64,000 nucleotides of DNA from Alphaproteobacteria bacterium (GCA_041396705.1 JAWKYB010000014.1:124001-188000); one strand, 5' to 3'. Counted from the stretch's first letter, positions 33,296-43,137 are shown. Translations and numbers: made by a program. Notes: generated from the sequence alone by a model not told the origin.

Positions 33296-35107
33296 ATGTC
33301 CTCGATCTACCTGGCGTTGCGCACCTCGCTGACCGGCCTCGGCGCCGCCCAGGCCGGGCTGCAGGTGACGTCGAACAACGTCGCCAACGTCAACACACCC
33401 GGCTATTCGCGCAAGTATGTCGAGCAGACTTCGGTCGCCGTCGCCGGGCTCGGCGTCGGCGTGAATGTCACCGACATCAAGCGGCGCGTCGACACGCTGA
33501 TCCAGAGCCAGCTGCGCGACCAGAACACCACGGTCGGCGACCTGGAGACGACCAAGCGCTATCTGCAGCAGATCGAGGTCCGCTTCGGTTCGCTGATCGA
33601 CGACAACTCGCTGGCCCATGCGCTCGGCCGCTTCGCCGACGCGACCGAGGCGCTGGCGGCGTCGCCGGAAAGCGCCGACCTGCGCTATGGCCTGGTCAAC
33701 GAGGCGAGCGCCGTCGCCGCCGACTTCCAGACCGTCCACGACGCGGTGCAGGACGCCAGGCTGCAGGCCGACACCGAGATCGCCGACGCCATCGACCAGC
33801 TCAACGACCTGCTGCAGCAGGTCTCGTCGCTCAACAGCCAGATCGCCAAGGACAACGTGCTCGGCAGCTCCAGCGCCGAGCTGTCCGACGAGCGCGACCG
33901 CTATGTCGACCAGATCGCCGAGCTGATGGACGTGCGCACCTTCACGCGCAGCTCCGGCGAGTTGGTGATCCTGACCGCCGGCGGACGCACGCTGCTGGAC
34001 GGACCCGCCCGCAGCGTCACCCACGACAGCGTCACCGCGATGACGGCGTCGATCAGCTACGCATCCGGCGGCTCGAGCGCCGGTAACGGCACCATCGACG
34101 GCATCTATGTCGGCTCGGAGATCGCAGCCAACGACATCACCGGCGAGATCACCGGCGGCAAGATCGGCGCGCTGATCCGGCTGCGCGACACCACGCTGGT
34201 CAACACCCACAACCAGCTCGAGGAACTGGCCTCCGAGTTCTTCTTCGCCGTCAACGCGGCGCACAACGCCGGCACCGCCATGCCGCCGCCGAGCAGCCTG
34301 ACCGGCACGCGCACCGTGGCCGGCACCGACACGCTGGGCGCCTCCGCCAGCGGCACCTTCACCGTCAAGATCGTCGATTCCACCGGCACGGTCGCCGGCA
34401 GCTGGACCAGCGCCGACCTCAGCACCTACGCCAACGTCACGGCCATGGTCTCCGCCTTCAACACTGCGTTGAGCCCGGCGACGGCCACCATGGCGATCGA
34501 CAGCGACGGCCACCTGACCGTAAGCGCCGCCGGCTCCAACCTGGTCGCGATCAACGAGGGCACGTCGGCCATCGTCGACTCCGGCGGCACCACCTGGGGC
34601 GCCTCGCACTATTTCGGGCTGAACGACTTCTTCACCAAGAGCCCGACCTCGACGGCGACCGTCGCGGGCTCGATCGCGGTGCGTTCCGACATCGCCGCCG
34701 ACCCGAACCTGGTCGCCAGCGCGACCACCAGCGCGAGCGCGGCGGTCGGCGCGGTCGCGGTCGCACTCGGCGACGGGTCGGCGATGACCGCGCTGGCCGA
34801 GACGCTGGCCGGCACCAACAGCTTCGACGCCGCCGGCGGCCTGCCCGCCAGCAACATGTCGTTCGAGCAGTATTCGGCCTCGATCCTGGCCTACACCGTC
34901 AGCCTGTCGGCCAACAACGAGCGCGAGCTGACCTTCAGCCTGTCCTACCAGGAGACGCTGGTGACGCGCGCCGCCTCGGCCAGCGGCGTCAATCTCGACG
35001 AGGAACTGTCGAACATGATCCTGCTCGAGAACGCCTATCAGGCCTCGGCACGCGTGCTGCAGGCCGCCTCCGACATGCTCGAGCTTCTGTCCAACATCGG
35101 CCGCTAG
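33296..35107 (+). CDS. flgK: Flagellar hook-associated protein FlgK (HAP1)
   Basis: The 603-residue protein has the N-terminal LRTSLTGLGAAQAGLQVTSN and NVANVNTPGYSRKYVEQ signature, a long helical D1 region (SQLRDQNTTVGDLETTKRYL), a Thr/Ala/Ser-rich variable middle and the C-terminal SFSLSYQETLVTRAASASGV plus NMILLENAYQASARVLQAAS. A GGAGAG site precedes the ATG. FlgK caps the hook and joins it to FlgL and the filament. Confidence 0.97.
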   Translation: MSSIYLALRTSLTGLGAAQAGLQVTSNNVANVNTPGYSRKYVEQTSVAVAGLGVGVNVTDIKRRVDTLIQSQLRDQNTTVGDLETTKRYLQQIEVRFGSLIDDNSLAHALGRFADATEALAASPESADLRYGLVNEASAVAADFQTVHDAVQDARLQADTEIADAIDQLNDLLQQVSSLNSQIAKDNVLGSSSAELSDERDRYVDQIAELMDVRTFTRSSGELVILTAGGRTLLDGPARSVTHDSVTAMTASISYASGGSSAGNGTIDGIYVGSEIAANDITGEITGGKIGALIRLRDTTLVNTHNQLEELASEFFFAVNAAHNAGTAMPPPSSLTGTRTVAGTDTLGASASGTFTVKIVDSTGTVAGSWTSADLSTYANVTAMVSAFNTALSPATATMAIDSDGHLTVSAAGSNLVAINEGTSAIVDSGGTTWGASHYFGLNDFFTKSPTSTATVAGSIAVRSDIAADPNLVASATTSASAAVGAVAVALGDGSAMTALAETLAGTNSFDAAGGLPASNMSFEQYSASILAYTVSLSANNERELTFSLSYQETLVTRAASASGVNLDEELSNMILLENAYQASARVLQAASDMLELLSNIGR

Positions 35108-35130
35108 CCCTCCAGCCGGGAACAACCGCC

Positions 35131-36075
35131 ATGGCCATCCGCGTCGGCAACTACGCCCAGCACTCCCTGATCCTGTCCCAGACGCTGAAGACCCAGGCGA
35201 CGCTCTACGACCGCCAGGACCAGCTGTCGACCGGCAAGGTCAGCCGCGGCTATCAGCCGATCGCCAGCGACACCCGCCGGCTGGTGACCGTGGAAACCCA
35301 GCTGTCCCGCGCAGAGCAGTACATGCGCAACATCGACGTGCTCGACAAGCGCATCACCCTTATGAACACGGTCGTCGAGCAGATCAGCGAGGTCGCCCGC
35401 GACATGCGCGGCCTGCTGTCGCAGCGCAGCGGCGACAGCAAGAGTTTCTACGAGAACGACCTCGCCATCCCGCGGCAGGCCGAGAACATGCGCGACCTGG
35501 TCGTCGATCTGCTGAACACCCGCGACGATTCCCGCTATCTGTTCGCCGGCGGCCGGATCGACGTCCGCCCGGTGCAGCTCGACAACGGGACCTACAGCGC
35601 GCCCTCGGCACCGCCGATGCCGACGACGGCCGACACCAGCTGGTACGAGGGCGATGCGGTCGTGCAGGAGATCCGCGTCGATACCAACGTGTCGATCAGC
35701 TACGGCGTGACCGCCGACGACGCCGGCTTCGAAAAGATCATCCGCGCGCTCGACACCCTGGCCAACCTGACCTTCTCCGATCCGGTGACCGCGGCCGAGC
35801 GGCAGGTGCTGGAAGACACCCAGGGCCTGCTGAACACCGCGGTGGACGAGGTCAAGCTGGTCGAGAACGACCTGGCGCTGAACAGCAAGCGGCTGGAAGA
35901 CACCCGCGATCGCCAGGAATCGTTCATCAATTTCACCAAGAATATCATCGGCGACATCGAGAACATCGACACCGCCGAGGTGATCGCCGAGCTGAACGCC
36001 GCCGAGGTGCAGCTGCAGGCGTCCTACACGACGCTGTCGCGGGTCCAGCGCCTGTCGCTGGCCAATTTCATCTGA
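35131..36075 (+). CDS. flgL: Flagellar hook-associated protein FlgL (HAP3)
   Basis: The 314-residue flagellin-like protein begins with a D0/D1 segment (TLYDRQDQLSTGKVSRGYQP) and contains the FlgL block LVVDLLNTRDDSRYLFAGGR. The C-terminal helix has VIAELNAAEVQLQASYTTLS and RVQRLSLANFI. It follows flgK by 23 bp. FlgL is the second hook-filament junction protein. Confidence 0.95.
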   Translation: MAIRVGNYAQHSLILSQTLKTQATLYDRQDQLSTGKVSRGYQPIASDTRRLVTVETQLSRAEQYMRNIDVLDKRITLMNTVVEQISEVARDMRGLLSQRSGDSKSFYENDLAIPRQAENMRDLVVDLLNTRDDSRYLFAGGRIDVRPVQLDNGTYSAPSAPPMPTTADTSWYEGDAVVQEIRVDTNVSISYGVTADDAGFEKIIRALDTLANLTFSDPVTAAERQVLEDTQGLLNTAVDEVKLVENDLALNSKRLEDTRDRQESFINFTKNIIGDIENIDTAEVIAELNAAEVQLQASYTTLSRVQRLSLANFI

Positions 36076-36119
36076 CCGGCCCGTAGACGCGGGACCGACG
36101 AGCAAGAGGCACAGAGGCG

Positions 36120-37874
36120 ATGCCCACGACCCAGACAATGCCGGCGCGCAGCGAGACCGCGCTCAGCCATGCCCTGGAGCTGTTCAACGCCGGACGGCTG
36201 GCGGAAGCCGCGCATATCTGCAAGGCGATCCTGGCCGAGGATCTGTCGAACGCCAGCGCCCGCTTCCTGCTCGGCATGGTCGAACTCGGCAACGGCGAAG
36301 CCGGTGCTGCGATCCGCCATCTTTCCGTCGCCGCCCGCTCGCGGCCCGACAATGCGCTGTTCCACTTCTATCACGGCAACGCCCTGCAGGCCGGCGGGTT
36401 CGAGCCGCAGGCGCTCGGCGCCTACCGGCGTGCGCTGGCGATCGAGCCGACCCATGCCGCCAGCCACTACAACCTCGGCGTCTGCCTCGCCCGGCTCGGC
36501 GCCTACGAGGAAGCCTGCGTCGCCTATCGCGCGGCCCTGAACCTGTCGCCGAACGACCCCACCATCTACTACAACCTGGCCAATGCCCTGGTCGGCCAGC
36601 GCGAATACACCACCGCGGTCGCCAACTACCGCGAGGCGCTGGACCGTCAGCCGGCATGGCCGTCGGCCCTGATCAACCTGGGCAACACATTGCACCGCCT
36701 CGGCCGCAACGACGAGGCGGAAAGCGCCTATTATCGCGCGCTGAGCCTGGATCCGGAGAATGCCGGCACCTTCTATAACCTCGGCGTGCTGCTGATGGAG
36801 ACCGACCGCCTGCCGCAGGCGGCCACCACGCTCGGCCGCGCGCTGGAACTGGACCCCAATTACGGCGATGCCGGCTGGAACCTGGCCCTGACCAATCTCG
36901 GCCTCGGCGATCTGCGCAACGGCTTGCCGATGTACGAGAACCGGTGGATGCGCAGCGCGCCCGGCCTCGACTGCATCCACGAGCAGCTGCAGATCCCGCA
37001 GTGGGACGGCAGCAGCCTGACCGGCCAGTCCCTGCTGATCGCCTGCGAACAGGGCATCGGCGACGAGCTGATGTTCGCCGCCTGCATCCCGGACGTGATC
37101 GCGAAGGCCGCGCACGTGGTCATCGAATGCGCTCCCAAGCTGGTGCCGCTGTTCCGTCGCGCCTTCCCGACCGCGACAGTGGAGGCGGCCATCACCTGGC
37201 GCGACGACGAGGGCTTCCGCCGGCACAGCTACAGCTGGCTCGACGAACTGCCCGATCACCAGCAGCCGAGCGTGTTCTGCCCGTCCGGCTCTTTGCCGCT
37301 GATGCTGCACAAGGCGCCGGCGGCCCTGGGCCGCGACGAGCCGCTGGTCCGCTCCGACGGCCGCAGCGTCGCCGGCTGGCGCCGCCGCCTGGCCAGGCTG
37401 GGCGACGGCCCCAAGATCGGCCTGTGCTGGCGCAGCAGCGTGCGCAACGAGCAGCGCAAGTGGCTCTATGCCTCGCTGATGTCGTACACCCCGTTGCTGT
37501 CGCTGCCCGGCGCGACCTTTATCGACCTGCAGTACGACGACAGCTCGACCGAGCGGATCGCGCTCGAGGCGGCCCACGGCCTTCGGCTGCACCGCTTCGA
37601 CGATCTCGACATGACCAACGATCTCGACCGCACCGCAAACCTGATCGCGGCGCTCGACCTGGTTGTGTCGGCACCGACCGCCGTCGCGCAGCTGGCGGGC
37701 GCCGTCGGCACGCCGGCATGGCGCGTGTCCGTCGGTGCGGACTGGTCGACCCTCGGCTGCGAGCGCTATCCCTGGTTCCCCTGCGTGCGCGCGTTCAAGC
37801 TGAACCGCGAGGAGAACCACGCCGAGCAGATCGCCGGCCTGGCCAGGATCGTCAAGGCCGATCTCGGCCTTTGA
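36120..37874 (+). CDS. TPR protein with C-terminal glycosyltransferase-like domain (1 of 4)
   Basis: The 584-residue protein has about eight TPRs at residues 15-285 (for example SHYNLGVCLARLGAYEEACV). From about 300 to 580 comes a GT-B-like domain resembling heptosyltransferase/GT9 proteins: LLIACEQGIGDELMFAACIP near 308, KIGLCWRSSV near 435, and LDLVVSAPTAVAQLAGAVGT near 520. It starts 44 bp after flgL and is the first of three tandem paralogues. Location beside hook, flagellin and sugar-biosynthesis genes suggests flagellin glycosylation; the donor sugar and target are inferred, not shown. Confidence 0.82.
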   Translation: MPTTQTMPARSETALSHALELFNAGRLAEAAHICKAILAEDLSNASARFLLGMVELGNGEAGAAIRHLSVAARSRPDNALFHFYHGNALQAGGFEPQALGAYRRALAIEPTHAASHYNLGVCLARLGAYEEACVAYRAALNLSPNDPTIYYNLANALVGQREYTTAVANYREALDRQPAWPSALINLGNTLHRLGRNDEAESAYYRALSLDPENAGTFYNLGVLLMETDRLPQAATTLGRALELDPNYGDAGWNLALTNLGLGDLRNGLPMYENRWMRSAPGLDCIHEQLQIPQWDGSSLTGQSLLIACEQGIGDELMFAACIPDVIAKAAHVVIECAPKLVPLFRRAFPTATVEAAITWRDDEGFRRHSYSWLDELPDHQQPSVFCPSGSLPLMLHKAPAALGRDEPLVRSDGRSVAGWRRRLARLGDGPKIGLCWRSSVRNEQRKWLYASLMSYTPLLSLPGATFIDLQYDDSSTERIALEAAHGLRLHRFDDLDMTNDLDRTANLIAALDLVVSAPTAVAQLAGAVGTPAWRVSVGADWSTLGCERYPWFPCVRAFKLNREENHAEQIAGLARIVKADLGL

Positions 37875-37900
37875 CCTTCCGCTGCGAGGCACGCCTGCAG

Positions 37901-39523
37901 ATGGACGCCAGTGCGCTGCTCGACCGTGCCGTCGCGCACCACCGCGAAGGCCGCACCGACGCGGCCGCCGCGCTGTATCGCCTGACGCTGGCCGCCGACC
38001 CCGACGAACCCAATGCGCTGACCATGCTCGCCGCGATCGACCGCGCCGGCGGCTGGCATGCGGCCGCCCGCGCCAAGCTGGAGCGGGCCCGAGGCTCAGC
38101 GCCGGCACGGGCCGACATCCACTGCGCTCTCGGCGACGTCTGCCGCACCCTCGGCGACAACCCGGCCGCGCTGGCCGCTTACGACGCGGCGATCGCCTCG
38201 GCACCGCAGTTGGCGACGGCCCGGATGGCGCGGGCGGAACTGCTGCTGGCCATGAACGAGCCCGCCCGCGCCGCCGACGGCCTGGAACGGGCCGCCGCGA
38301 CCCTGCCCGGCCAGCCCGACCTGCTCGACCTGCTGGGGGTCGCCAGCCTGCGTGCCGGCCGCTTCCTGCGCGCCGAGCAGGTATTCGCGCACGCGCGCGC
38401 CCTCGCCCCCCGGCGCGGCGACCTAGCGGTCAAGCACGGCGCGGCCGCTCTCGAGAACGGCCGCTTCGCCACCGCCGCCGCCGCGTTCGGCGACGCCGTG
38501 GCTGCCGGCGTCGCCGATGCCGCGGTGGAGACCGAGCGCGCGCTCGCTCTGCTGGGCAGCGGCCGACTCGACGAAGGCTGGGCGGCTTATGGAGCGCGGT
38601 GGCGCGTCAACGGCGAGCTGCCGCCCGCGCCGCTCAGCCGACGCGCCTGGGCCGGTCAAGCCTGCGCCGGCAAGCGTGTGCTGCTGTGCGCCGAGCAGGG
38701 CGTCGGCGACCAGTTGATCTTCGCCGCCGGCATCCCGCCGCTGCTGCGCGAGATCGGGCCGGACGGCGCGCTGATCGTCGAATGCGCGGCCAAGCTCGCC
38801 CCCCTGTTCGCCCGCGCCTGGCCTGCGGCCATCATCGAACCGGCGCGGAATACTGTGGCGGACGGCGCCGCGGGCATGGTGCGCGCCAGCTACGGCTGGA
38901 TCTCGGCCCATGAGCCGATCGATGCGGTCGCCGCGATGTCGGACCTGCCGCGCCACCGCCTCGACCGGCTGGACGGCCGGCCCTATCTCGTCGCCGACGC
39001 CGCCAAGGCCGCGCACTGGCGCCGGTGGCTCGACGGTCTGGGCAGCGGCCCGAAGATCGGCATCAATGCGCGCAGCAGCATCGACAACGCCCAGCGTGCG
39101 GGCCGCGTGCCGCCGATCGAGGCCTGGCGCGCGCTGTTCGAGACCTTCCCCGACGCGCAGTTCGTCAACCTGCAATATGACGACCCGCGCGGCACATGCT
39201 GGGCGCCCGCTTTGGCCGGGACCGGCGCGACCGTGAGCGCGCCGCCGGGCCTCGACCAGTTCGACGATCTCGACGGCGTCGCCGCGCTGATGGCCGGCCT
39301 GGACCTCGTCGTCGCCGCCCCGACCGCCGTCGCCTGCCTGGCCGGGGCCATCGGCCGTCCGACCGTGCGCCTGCTGCGCGGCAACGACTGGTCGATGCTG
39401 GGCCGCACGCACAGCCCCTACAGCCGCAGCATGGACACGGTGCAGCTGGCCCGCGAGTGGTACGGCCCGGCCGCGATGGCACCAGCCGTCGCCGCCGCGC
39501 GCAACGCGCTGGCACGGCCATGA
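37901..39523 (+). CDS. TPR protein with C-terminal glycosyltransferase-like domain (2 of 4)
   Basis: The 540-residue protein has degenerate, Ala-rich TPRs in its first 240 residues and the same C-terminal domain as its neighbours: VLLCAEQGVGDQLIFAAGIP near 265, KIGINARSSIDNAQR near 385 and LDLVVAAPTAVACLAGAIGR near 465. The ATG at 37901 lies 26 bp after the previous stop. Its own stop overlaps the ATG of the third paralogue, so the three are probably one translationally linked array. The CWRS motif of the others is replaced by NARSS. Confidence 0.8.
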   Translation: MDASALLDRAVAHHREGRTDAAAALYRLTLAADPDEPNALTMLAAIDRAGGWHAAARAKLERARGSAPARADIHCALGDVCRTLGDNPAALAAYDAAIASAPQLATARMARAELLLAMNEPARAADGLERAAATLPGQPDLLDLLGVASLRAGRFLRAEQVFAHARALAPRRGDLAVKHGAAALENGRFATAAAAFGDAVAAGVADAAVETERALALLGSGRLDEGWAAYGARWRVNGELPPAPLSRRAWAGQACAGKRVLLCAEQGVGDQLIFAAGIPPLLREIGPDGALIVECAAKLAPLFARAWPAAIIEPARNTVADGAAGMVRASYGWISAHEPIDAVAAMSDLPRHRLDRLDGRPYLVADAAKAAHWRRWLDGLGSGPKIGINARSSIDNAQRAGRVPPIEAWRALFETFPDAQFVNLQYDDPRGTCWAPALAGTGATVSAPPGLDQFDDLDGVAALMAGLDLVVAAPTAVACLAGAIGRPTVRLLRGNDWSMLGRTHSPYSRSMDTVQLAREWYGPAAMAPAVAAARNALARP

Positions 39524-41169
39524 CGGCGCCGCTCGCGCGCGCAATCGCGCTGCATCGCGCCGGCCAGTACGCCGCCGCGCTGACCGCCTACCAGGACCTG
39601 TTGGCGACCGAACCGGACAACGCCGACGCGCTGCACCTGACCGGCGTGCTCGCCCACCAGATGGGTCGCACCAGCACGGGAATCGCCTTCATCGAACGCG
39701 CCATCGCGCTGAACCCGGCCGCGGCGATGTTCCATCGCAACATGGCCGAGCTGCGCACTGCCGCCGGCGACCACGCCAAGGCGGCCGAGCATCTTGCGCG
39801 TGCCATCACCCTGAACCCGCGCGACGCTGCGGCCCATGCCGCACTGGGCACGGCGCGGGCGGCATGCGGCGACCCGCAGGGTGCCGTCTTCGCCTATCGC
39901 GCCGCGCTGGCGATCGACCCGACGCTGGTGCCCGCATTGAACAACCTCGGCCTGGCGCTGCAGGACATCGACGACCCCGACGGCGCCTGTGCGGCGTGGC
40001 ACAGCGCGATCGCCATCGACCCGCACTTCGCACCCGCCCTCAACAACCTCGGCACCGCGTTGTGGAGCGACGAGCGGCTCGACGCGGCGATCGAGGTGCT
40101 GCAACGCGCCGTCGCCGCCGACCCGAACAACGCCGAGGCCGCCGTCAATCTGGGCCAGCTGCTGCTGAACCGGGGCGACCTCAGCGAGGGGTGGCGCCTG
40201 CTCGAGGCGCGGCGCCAGGTGCGTCACGGCTTCGCCGCGCCGCACGGGATACGCGAGTGGACCGGGCCGGGCGATCCGTGCGGCCGGCTGCTGGTCTGCG
40301 CCGAGCAGGGGCTGGGCGACGAGCTGATGTTCGCCTCCTGCCTTTCGGACCTCCAGGCGGCCCAGCCGCGCACCACGCTGGTGGTCGAGTGCGATCCGCG
40401 CCTGGGCGCGCTGTTCGCCCGCTCGCTGCCCGGCTGCGAGATCCGGCCGTACCAGCTGACCGCTGACCGCCGGCGCGCCAACCGGCGCGACTGGCTGACC
40501 CACACCGCGATCGACGCCTTCGTCCCGGCCGGCACGCTGCCGCTGTGGTTCCGCAGCAGCCCGGCGGACTTCCCGCGCGAAGCCGGCTATCTCACGGCCG
40601 ATCCCGGGCGGGTCGCGCATTGGCGCAACTGGCTCGACGGCATCACCGACGGCGGGCGGGCGCGCAGCGTCGGCCTGTGCTGGCGCAGCGGCATCGGCGG
40701 CGGCCATCGCGATTCGCTGGTGGTCCCGCTGGCAGACTGGGCACCGCTGCTCACCGATCCGGCCTTCGCCGTGGTCAATCTGCAATACGGGGCGGGCGGG
40801 CCGGCGCTGGTGTCTCATGCCGATGCTCTCGGCACACCGGTGCACCAGCCGCCGGGACTCGACCTGATGGACGCGCTGGACGACGTTGCGGCCCTGGTGG
40901 CCGCGCTCGACACGGTCGTGAGTGCGGCGACGTCGGTCTGCGAGATCGCCGGCGCGCTCGGCCGGCCGACTGTCAGGGTCGTGCGCGGGGTGGACTGGTC
41001 CATGCTCGGCCAGCAGGGCCGGCGCCCTTGGCACCCCAACACGACCACCCACGCCGCGTCGCGCCACACGCCGGCGTCGGAGCTGGTTCAGAAAGTATTA
41101 ACTACGATTTCCAGCGATTTCTTTGAAATTGTTGAACAACCGACGAATCCGAAACATGGTAAATCCTAA
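39520..41169 (+). CDS. TPR protein with C-terminal glycosyltransferase-like domain (3 of 4)
   Basis: The 549-residue protein has about six TPRs (residues 5-230, for example PALNNLGLALQDIDDPDGAC). Its GT-like domain contains RLLVCAEQGLGDELMFASCL, SVGLCWRSGIGGGHRD and LDTVVSAATSVCEIAGALGR. It starts within the previous gene's stop (ATGA). The last 25 or so codons, after about 41090, are AT-rich and encode a polar tail (TTISSDFFEIVEQPTNPKHG) unlike the rest, hinting that a recombination event replaced the 3' end. Probable flagellin glycosyltransferase by context. Confidence 0.8.
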   Translation: MTAPLARAIALHRAGQYAAALTAYQDLLATEPDNADALHLTGVLAHQMGRTSTGIAFIERAIALNPAAAMFHRNMAELRTAAGDHAKAAEHLARAITLNPRDAAAHAALGTARAACGDPQGAVFAYRAALAIDPTLVPALNNLGLALQDIDDPDGACAAWHSAIAIDPHFAPALNNLGTALWSDERLDAAIEVLQRAVAADPNNAEAAVNLGQLLLNRGDLSEGWRLLEARRQVRHGFAAPHGIREWTGPGDPCGRLLVCAEQGLGDELMFASCLSDLQAAQPRTTLVVECDPRLGALFARSLPGCEIRPYQLTADRRRANRRDWLTHTAIDAFVPAGTLPLWFRSSPADFPREAGYLTADPGRVAHWRNWLDGITDGGRARSVGLCWRSGIGGGHRDSLVVPLADWAPLLTDPAFAVVNLQYGAGGPALVSHADALGTPVHQPPGLDLMDALDDVAALVAALDTVVSAATSVCEIAGALGRPTVRVVRGVDWSMLGQQGRRPWHPNTTTHAASRHTPASELVQKVLTTISSDFFEIVEQPTNPKHGKS

Positions 41170-41199
41170 ATAGATAGATAAAATTCGAAATATTCGTCT

Positions 41200-41228
41200 T
41201 TGACATTGACTTCGCTGCATGGTTCGAT
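41200..41228 (+). promoter_or_regulatory. Possible sigma70 promoter for flaG
   Basis: TTGACA at 41200-41205 and TTCGAT at 41223-41228 are separated by 17 bp and end 26 bp before the flaG ATG. The -35 is perfect and the -10 weak. The surrounding 41090-41250 region is AT-rich. Confidence 0.4.
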
Positions 41229-41254
41229 GCATGCGTGTGCCATAGGTGCGAACC

Positions 41255-41689
41255 ATGTTAGCTGAATCGACATTGGCAGTGTCGCAGGTCTCCCCGGTCG
41301 GCTCCGAGAGCCAGAAGCCGGGCGCCCTCAGCCTTGCCGTCACGCCGCAGCAGATCCGGCCGATCGAGCCGGGCGACCGCGGCGGCGGCGGGGGTGCCGT
41401 CGCGCGCGAACGCGGCGGCAATGGGGCGACGCGGGGTGCTGCCCAGAACGACAACACCGTGGACGACAAGCCGAAGCGGCCCGTCCGCGTGCCCGAAGAC
41501 CCGGCCGAAGAGCGGCGCGGTCGCAATCTCAACATGGTGTTCGACAAGAAGTCGGGGCGTACCATCATCGAGATCATCAACCCGCGCACGGGCGAGGTCA
41601 TGGACCGCATCCCGCCGGAGAACCTGCTGGAGCGGGCACGGAAGCAGGGCCTGCCGCCCAGGGCCAACCTGGTCGACGAGACCGCCTGA
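41255..41689 (+). CDS. flaG: FlaG family flagellar protein
   Basis: The 144-residue protein has a disordered Gly/Arg-rich first half and the FlaG core in the second: RNLNMVFDKKSGRTIIEIIN followed by RTGEVMDRIPPENLLERARK. FlaG proteins affect filament length or stability; they lie near flagellin genes. The ATG at 41255 has AGGTG 7 bp upstream; a GTG at 41246 is a less likely start. Its stop is only 7 bp from the stop of the convergent TPR-glycosyltransferase gene. Confidence 0.82.
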   Translation: MLAESTLAVSQVSPVGSESQKPGALSLAVTPQQIRPIEPGDRGGGGGAVARERGGNGATRGAAQNDNTVDDKPKRPVRVPEDPAEERRGRNLNMVFDKKSGRTIIEIINPRTGEVMDRIPPENLLERARKQGLPPRANLVDETA

Positions 41690-41696
41690 ACGCAGA

Positions 41697-43124
41697 CTAG
41701 GGCCGGCCCGCTGAACGCAGTCTTAATTCGGACGCCATCCGTTCGAACAGCGCGGACCAGTCGCGCTCCGCATCCGGCTTGGTGAAGACCCGCATCGACG
41801 GAAACCAGGGCCGACTGCCGCTGCCGAGCAGCGTGAAATCCGATTGCGGCCCGAAGCGCCAGACCGGCACGCCGAGTGCGCCGGCGAGTTCTGCCACCGA
41901 GGTGCCGGCCGCGACGACGAGGTCCAGTTCCGCGATCAGCGCCGCCGCGCCCTCGATGTCGTCGAACAGATCCAGGCCCGGCATCGCGTGCACGTCGATA
42001 CCGAGGCCGCTCAAGGCGGCGCGTTCGGTGTCGTCGGCGCGATACTGCAGCAACACCGGCGTGATTCCGGTCTCGCGCACCAGCCGCGCCATCTCCGTCA
42101 CGCCAGCGTAGACCAGGCTGCGGGTCTGGGTGACCACGCCCCCGCGCCAGCACAGGCCGACCCGCGGCTGCGGCAGTGCCGCGAGCCAGGCGGCCGCATC
42201 GGCCCGCCGTTTCGGGTCGGCGCAGGCGAAGCCGGCGGCCGACGGAAAATTCGCGATCGACCGGCGGTAGACGGCCGCCAGGCCGGCTACGCCGATCCAG
42301 CCGTCGATCGCCGGCACCTGCGGCCGCCACGGGAACCGTTCCTCAGCCGTTTGCGCCTCGGCCGCGGCCGCCGGGCGCGCGACGACGCTGACCTGCGGCA
42401 GGGACCGCTGCAGGAGGCCGGCCAGCTTGGGCGCGCATTCCCAGACCACATGGCCCGCCTGCGCGGCAAGATCGGGAACGCAGGTGCCGAACATCAGCTC
42501 GTCGCCGATCCCCTGCTCGCTCCATACGGCGATGGTGCGGCCGGCCGGATCGCCGCCGTCCCACTCCGGGCCGTCGAGCGGCGGCCGGCAGCCCGGGCGC
42601 AGCAGGCGCGCCCGGTATTCGTCCCAGCCCTCCGCCAGCCGGCCACGGCGCAGCATGTGCAGCGCGCGGTTGTGGCGGATCTCCGGGTCGTCGGGCAGCA
42701 GCAGCGACGCGCGCGCATAGGCCTCGTCCGCCGCCTCGTCCCGGTTCAGCCGCACCAGCGCATTACCCAGATTGCTGTGGATGATCGCCGCGTCGGGGCG
42801 CAGCCGGCGGGCGCGTCGATAGCACTCGACGCCCTCCGCCACGTCGCCGACCGCCACGCAGCACTGGCCGAGCCCGTTCCACAGAGCGGCATCGTCCGGC
42901 GCATGGCCGACACCCTCGGCGAAGTAGTTGCGCGCCGATTCCAGGCGGCCGGCGCCGCGCTCCTGCTCGCCCAGCACGAACAGTAGCTGGCCCAGCACCT
43001 GGCCGACGGCCGCGTCCGTCGGCGCCAGCCGCCGGGCGATGCGCAGCGGCGCCAGCGCACCGGCGATGTCGCCGCTCGCGATGCGATCGGAGCCGATCCG
43101 GCGATAGGTCTCGAGTGCCGACAT
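41697..43124 (-). CDS. TPR protein with C-terminal glycosyltransferase-like domain (4 of 4)
   Basis: The 475-residue protein is a shorter member of the same family as the three genes at 36120-41169. TPRs lie at about residues 5-170. The C-terminal domain has TIAVWSEQGIGDELMFGTCV near 200, RVGLCWRGGVVTQTRS near 330 and LDLVVAAGTSVAELAGALGV near 415. It is the last gene of the minus-strand sugar cluster, 13 bp after the ATP-grasp gene, which links this enzyme family directly to the biosynthetic genes. Confidence 0.8.
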   Translation of the reverse strand: MSALETYRRIGSDRIASGDIAGALAPLRIARRLAPTDAAVGQVLGQLLFVLGEQERGAGRLESARNYFAEGVGHAPDDAALWNGLGQCCVAVGDVAEGVECYRRARRLRPDAAIIHSNLGNALVRLNRDEAADEAYARASLLLPDDPEIRHNRALHMLRRGRLAEGWDEYRARLLRPGCRPPLDGPEWDGGDPAGRTIAVWSEQGIGDELMFGTCVPDLAAQAGHVVWECAPKLAGLLQRSLPQVSVVARPAAAAEAQTAEERFPWRPQVPAIDGWIGVAGLAAVYRRSIANFPSAAGFACADPKRRADAAAWLAALPQPRVGLCWRGGVVTQTRSLVYAGVTEMARLVRETGITPVLLQYRADDTERAALSGLGIDVHAMPGLDLFDDIEGAAALIAELDLVVAAGTSVAELAGALGVPVWRFGPQSDFTLLGSGSRPWFPSMRVFTKPDAERDWSALFERMASELRLRSAGRP

Positions 43125-43137
43125 GGTGCCCGGAGGG

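Noticed and set aside
41246..41254. GTG start for flaG
   Set aside because: The ATG at 41255 has better ribosome-site spacing and the extra three residues are not conserved.
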